Translations under genes and position numbers: made by a program
Shown: positions 62,871 to 64,000 of the stretch, one piece after another
Numbering within the stretch: position 1 is the stretch's first letter
How the letters are laid out: every line of letters starts with the position of its first letter
From: Apostichopus japonicus
Lineage: Eukaryota; Echinodermata; Holothuroidea; Aspidochirotida; Stichopodidae
Assembly: GCF_037975245.1 (NCBI RefSeq)
Contig: NC_092583.1
Coordinates: forward strand, 17,694,764-17,758,763
Length of the DNA stretch: 64,000 nucleotides
Reading direction: 5' to 3'
Notes under the pieces: generated by a model
Told to the model about the DNA's origin: nothing
The model's input: the letters and a program-made list of their open reading frames with translations, nothing else
The model's database searches: none

Positions 62871-64000
62871 TCCTCTAAACAGAAGAAAACATTAGATGCT
62901 TAATATTTTAGTTTATCTGTGAGGATGTATATAATTGCTTCTTGCGTGGAAAGAAGGTATTTATAGTTTTAATTTGTAATTGGTAAGCTGCAAGGGAAAC
63001 TGTATTACAATCTTCCAACAGGTTCTAACCTAACTTCTTAAATTATAACGTTACAGAATAAGGAGATTAATCTTGTTCCTTCGATATTTTTATTTACAAA
63101 TATGACCGACAATTTATAAGTTTGGGCTTCGTCAGTTGAAATAGCTGTCATGAACGATTAGCCCCTTACATTAACAGTGTCATCGTATATCGAAGTCATT
63201 TTTACCTCAAGGGCACATATTTTCTCTCCCTTCTTTACAGCTATGTTTTTGCACTTATTATTTCAATTTTACTCTGTTCTTACGCGAACAACTTTGCACG
63301 AAAGGTTATCATATTTCTTTTGTCTTTCGTCATAATTTTTGACATGATTTTATATTCATGATCATGTCTAAGTTGGACGTTTAGGTTGACAACTTGTAAC
63401 TTATCAAATGCATCCAGGCGATTTCTTGATACAATTATTTCTTCACTTGTGAACGGAGTGACCTATTTTAATTCAATCCATACGTAAGGTTTTAGGGTAT
63501 ATGCTTTAAAGGAGCATTCGTGAAGAAAATGAGTTTGCCCACAAGAATGCTCAGAGGGGAAAAAAGACCCTTCTTCATCCTTGATAAATTTGGCCCCAGC
63601 CGTTGTGAAATATCCCATGGGAACTTGCTAGTCCTACGTATTGAAAGGACAGTATCAAACATAGGTGAACCACACATAGGCTATCATGGCTATGCATGGT
63701 GGCAAATGAACTCTTTTCAATATCTTCACTTGAACTTTTACAAATGTATATACGGTTGTCAAAATCATTTCAAACCAATTAATTATTACAAAACATCGTC
63801 AATGTGTTGTGATATTGTGTGATCATTTGACCTAAAGTTAGCGTTTTACGAACTTTTAGTAGTAGATATATAGGCAGTTTGTCTCCTATTGTAAGTATAT
63901 AGCTCGTGTATCAAAGCAGGCTGGTCCAACTCACAGCTATCCCCTTTAACCCTAACCATAGTGCCACAGACAGAGTATCTCGAGACATTGAGAGTTGGTT

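Larger units (their letters stand above)
44673..64000. other. Downstream region: no exon supported
   Basis: Whether this is intron 6 or intergenic DNA depends on whether the donor at 44628 is used. It holds the arrays listed, many C/G runs and no readable Ig, Fn3 or other domain. The longest non-repetitive frames (46885-47199, 51397-51806, 63520-63822) match nothing I recognise. Confidence 0.55.

Noticed and set aside
63520-63822. A 100-residue plus-strand frame, with an open antisense frame over its first half
   Set aside because: Both strands are open, no family is recognised and no splice context is visible; possibly an old repeat.

Overview
The window is animal nuclear DNA: AT-rich, mostly non-coding, crowded with minisatellites, microsatellites, C/G homopolymer runs and small DNA-transposon remnants. 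One split gene is readable. The over-represented octamer TAGGCCTA, the vertebrate-type telomere motif and the kind of kinase gene suggest a marine deuterostome, possibly an echinoderm. The species assignment is inference, not proof.

The gene lies on the + strand and encodes a smooth-muscle-type myosin light chain kinase (MLCK/MYLK-like). Six coding exons can be joined with consistent phase: 15702-15790, 23528-23731, 24812-25153, 28549-28701, 29644-29773 and 42680-44627. Together they give about 955 residues: a short N-terminus, a complete catalytic domain (GSGKFG loop, catalytic Lys51, HLDLKPEN, DFG, APE), an autoinhibitory/calmodulin-binding helix, a disordered linker of about 540 residues and a telokin-like Ig domain. 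The sixth exon ends at a GTAAGA donor, but also runs into a stop five codons later, so the true 3' end is open.

Layout. 1-15.7 kb: upstream DNA with several tandem arrays, a TIR-bounded element (3220-3778) and a 248-bp palindrome (5866-6113). 15.7-29.8 kb: the kinase exons and their introns; intron 1 holds a MITE-like element split by a hAT-like insertion (17394-19374). 29.8-42.7 kb: a 12.9-kb intron with a tRNA-derived SINE. 42.7-44.6 kb: the large linker-Ig exon. 44.6-64 kb: downstream or intronic DNA with arrays and no exon I can support.

The most unusual observation is that three exon-intron junctions of this one gene are themselves the unit, or the starting edge, of a tandem array. The intron 1 donor (GTGAGT) is repeated about 46 times, the intron 3 donor (GTAAGTAT) about 15 times, and the intron 3 acceptor plus the first ~37 nt of exon 4 five times. 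Use of any of the extra sites, as far as I could read them, would bring in a premature stop.
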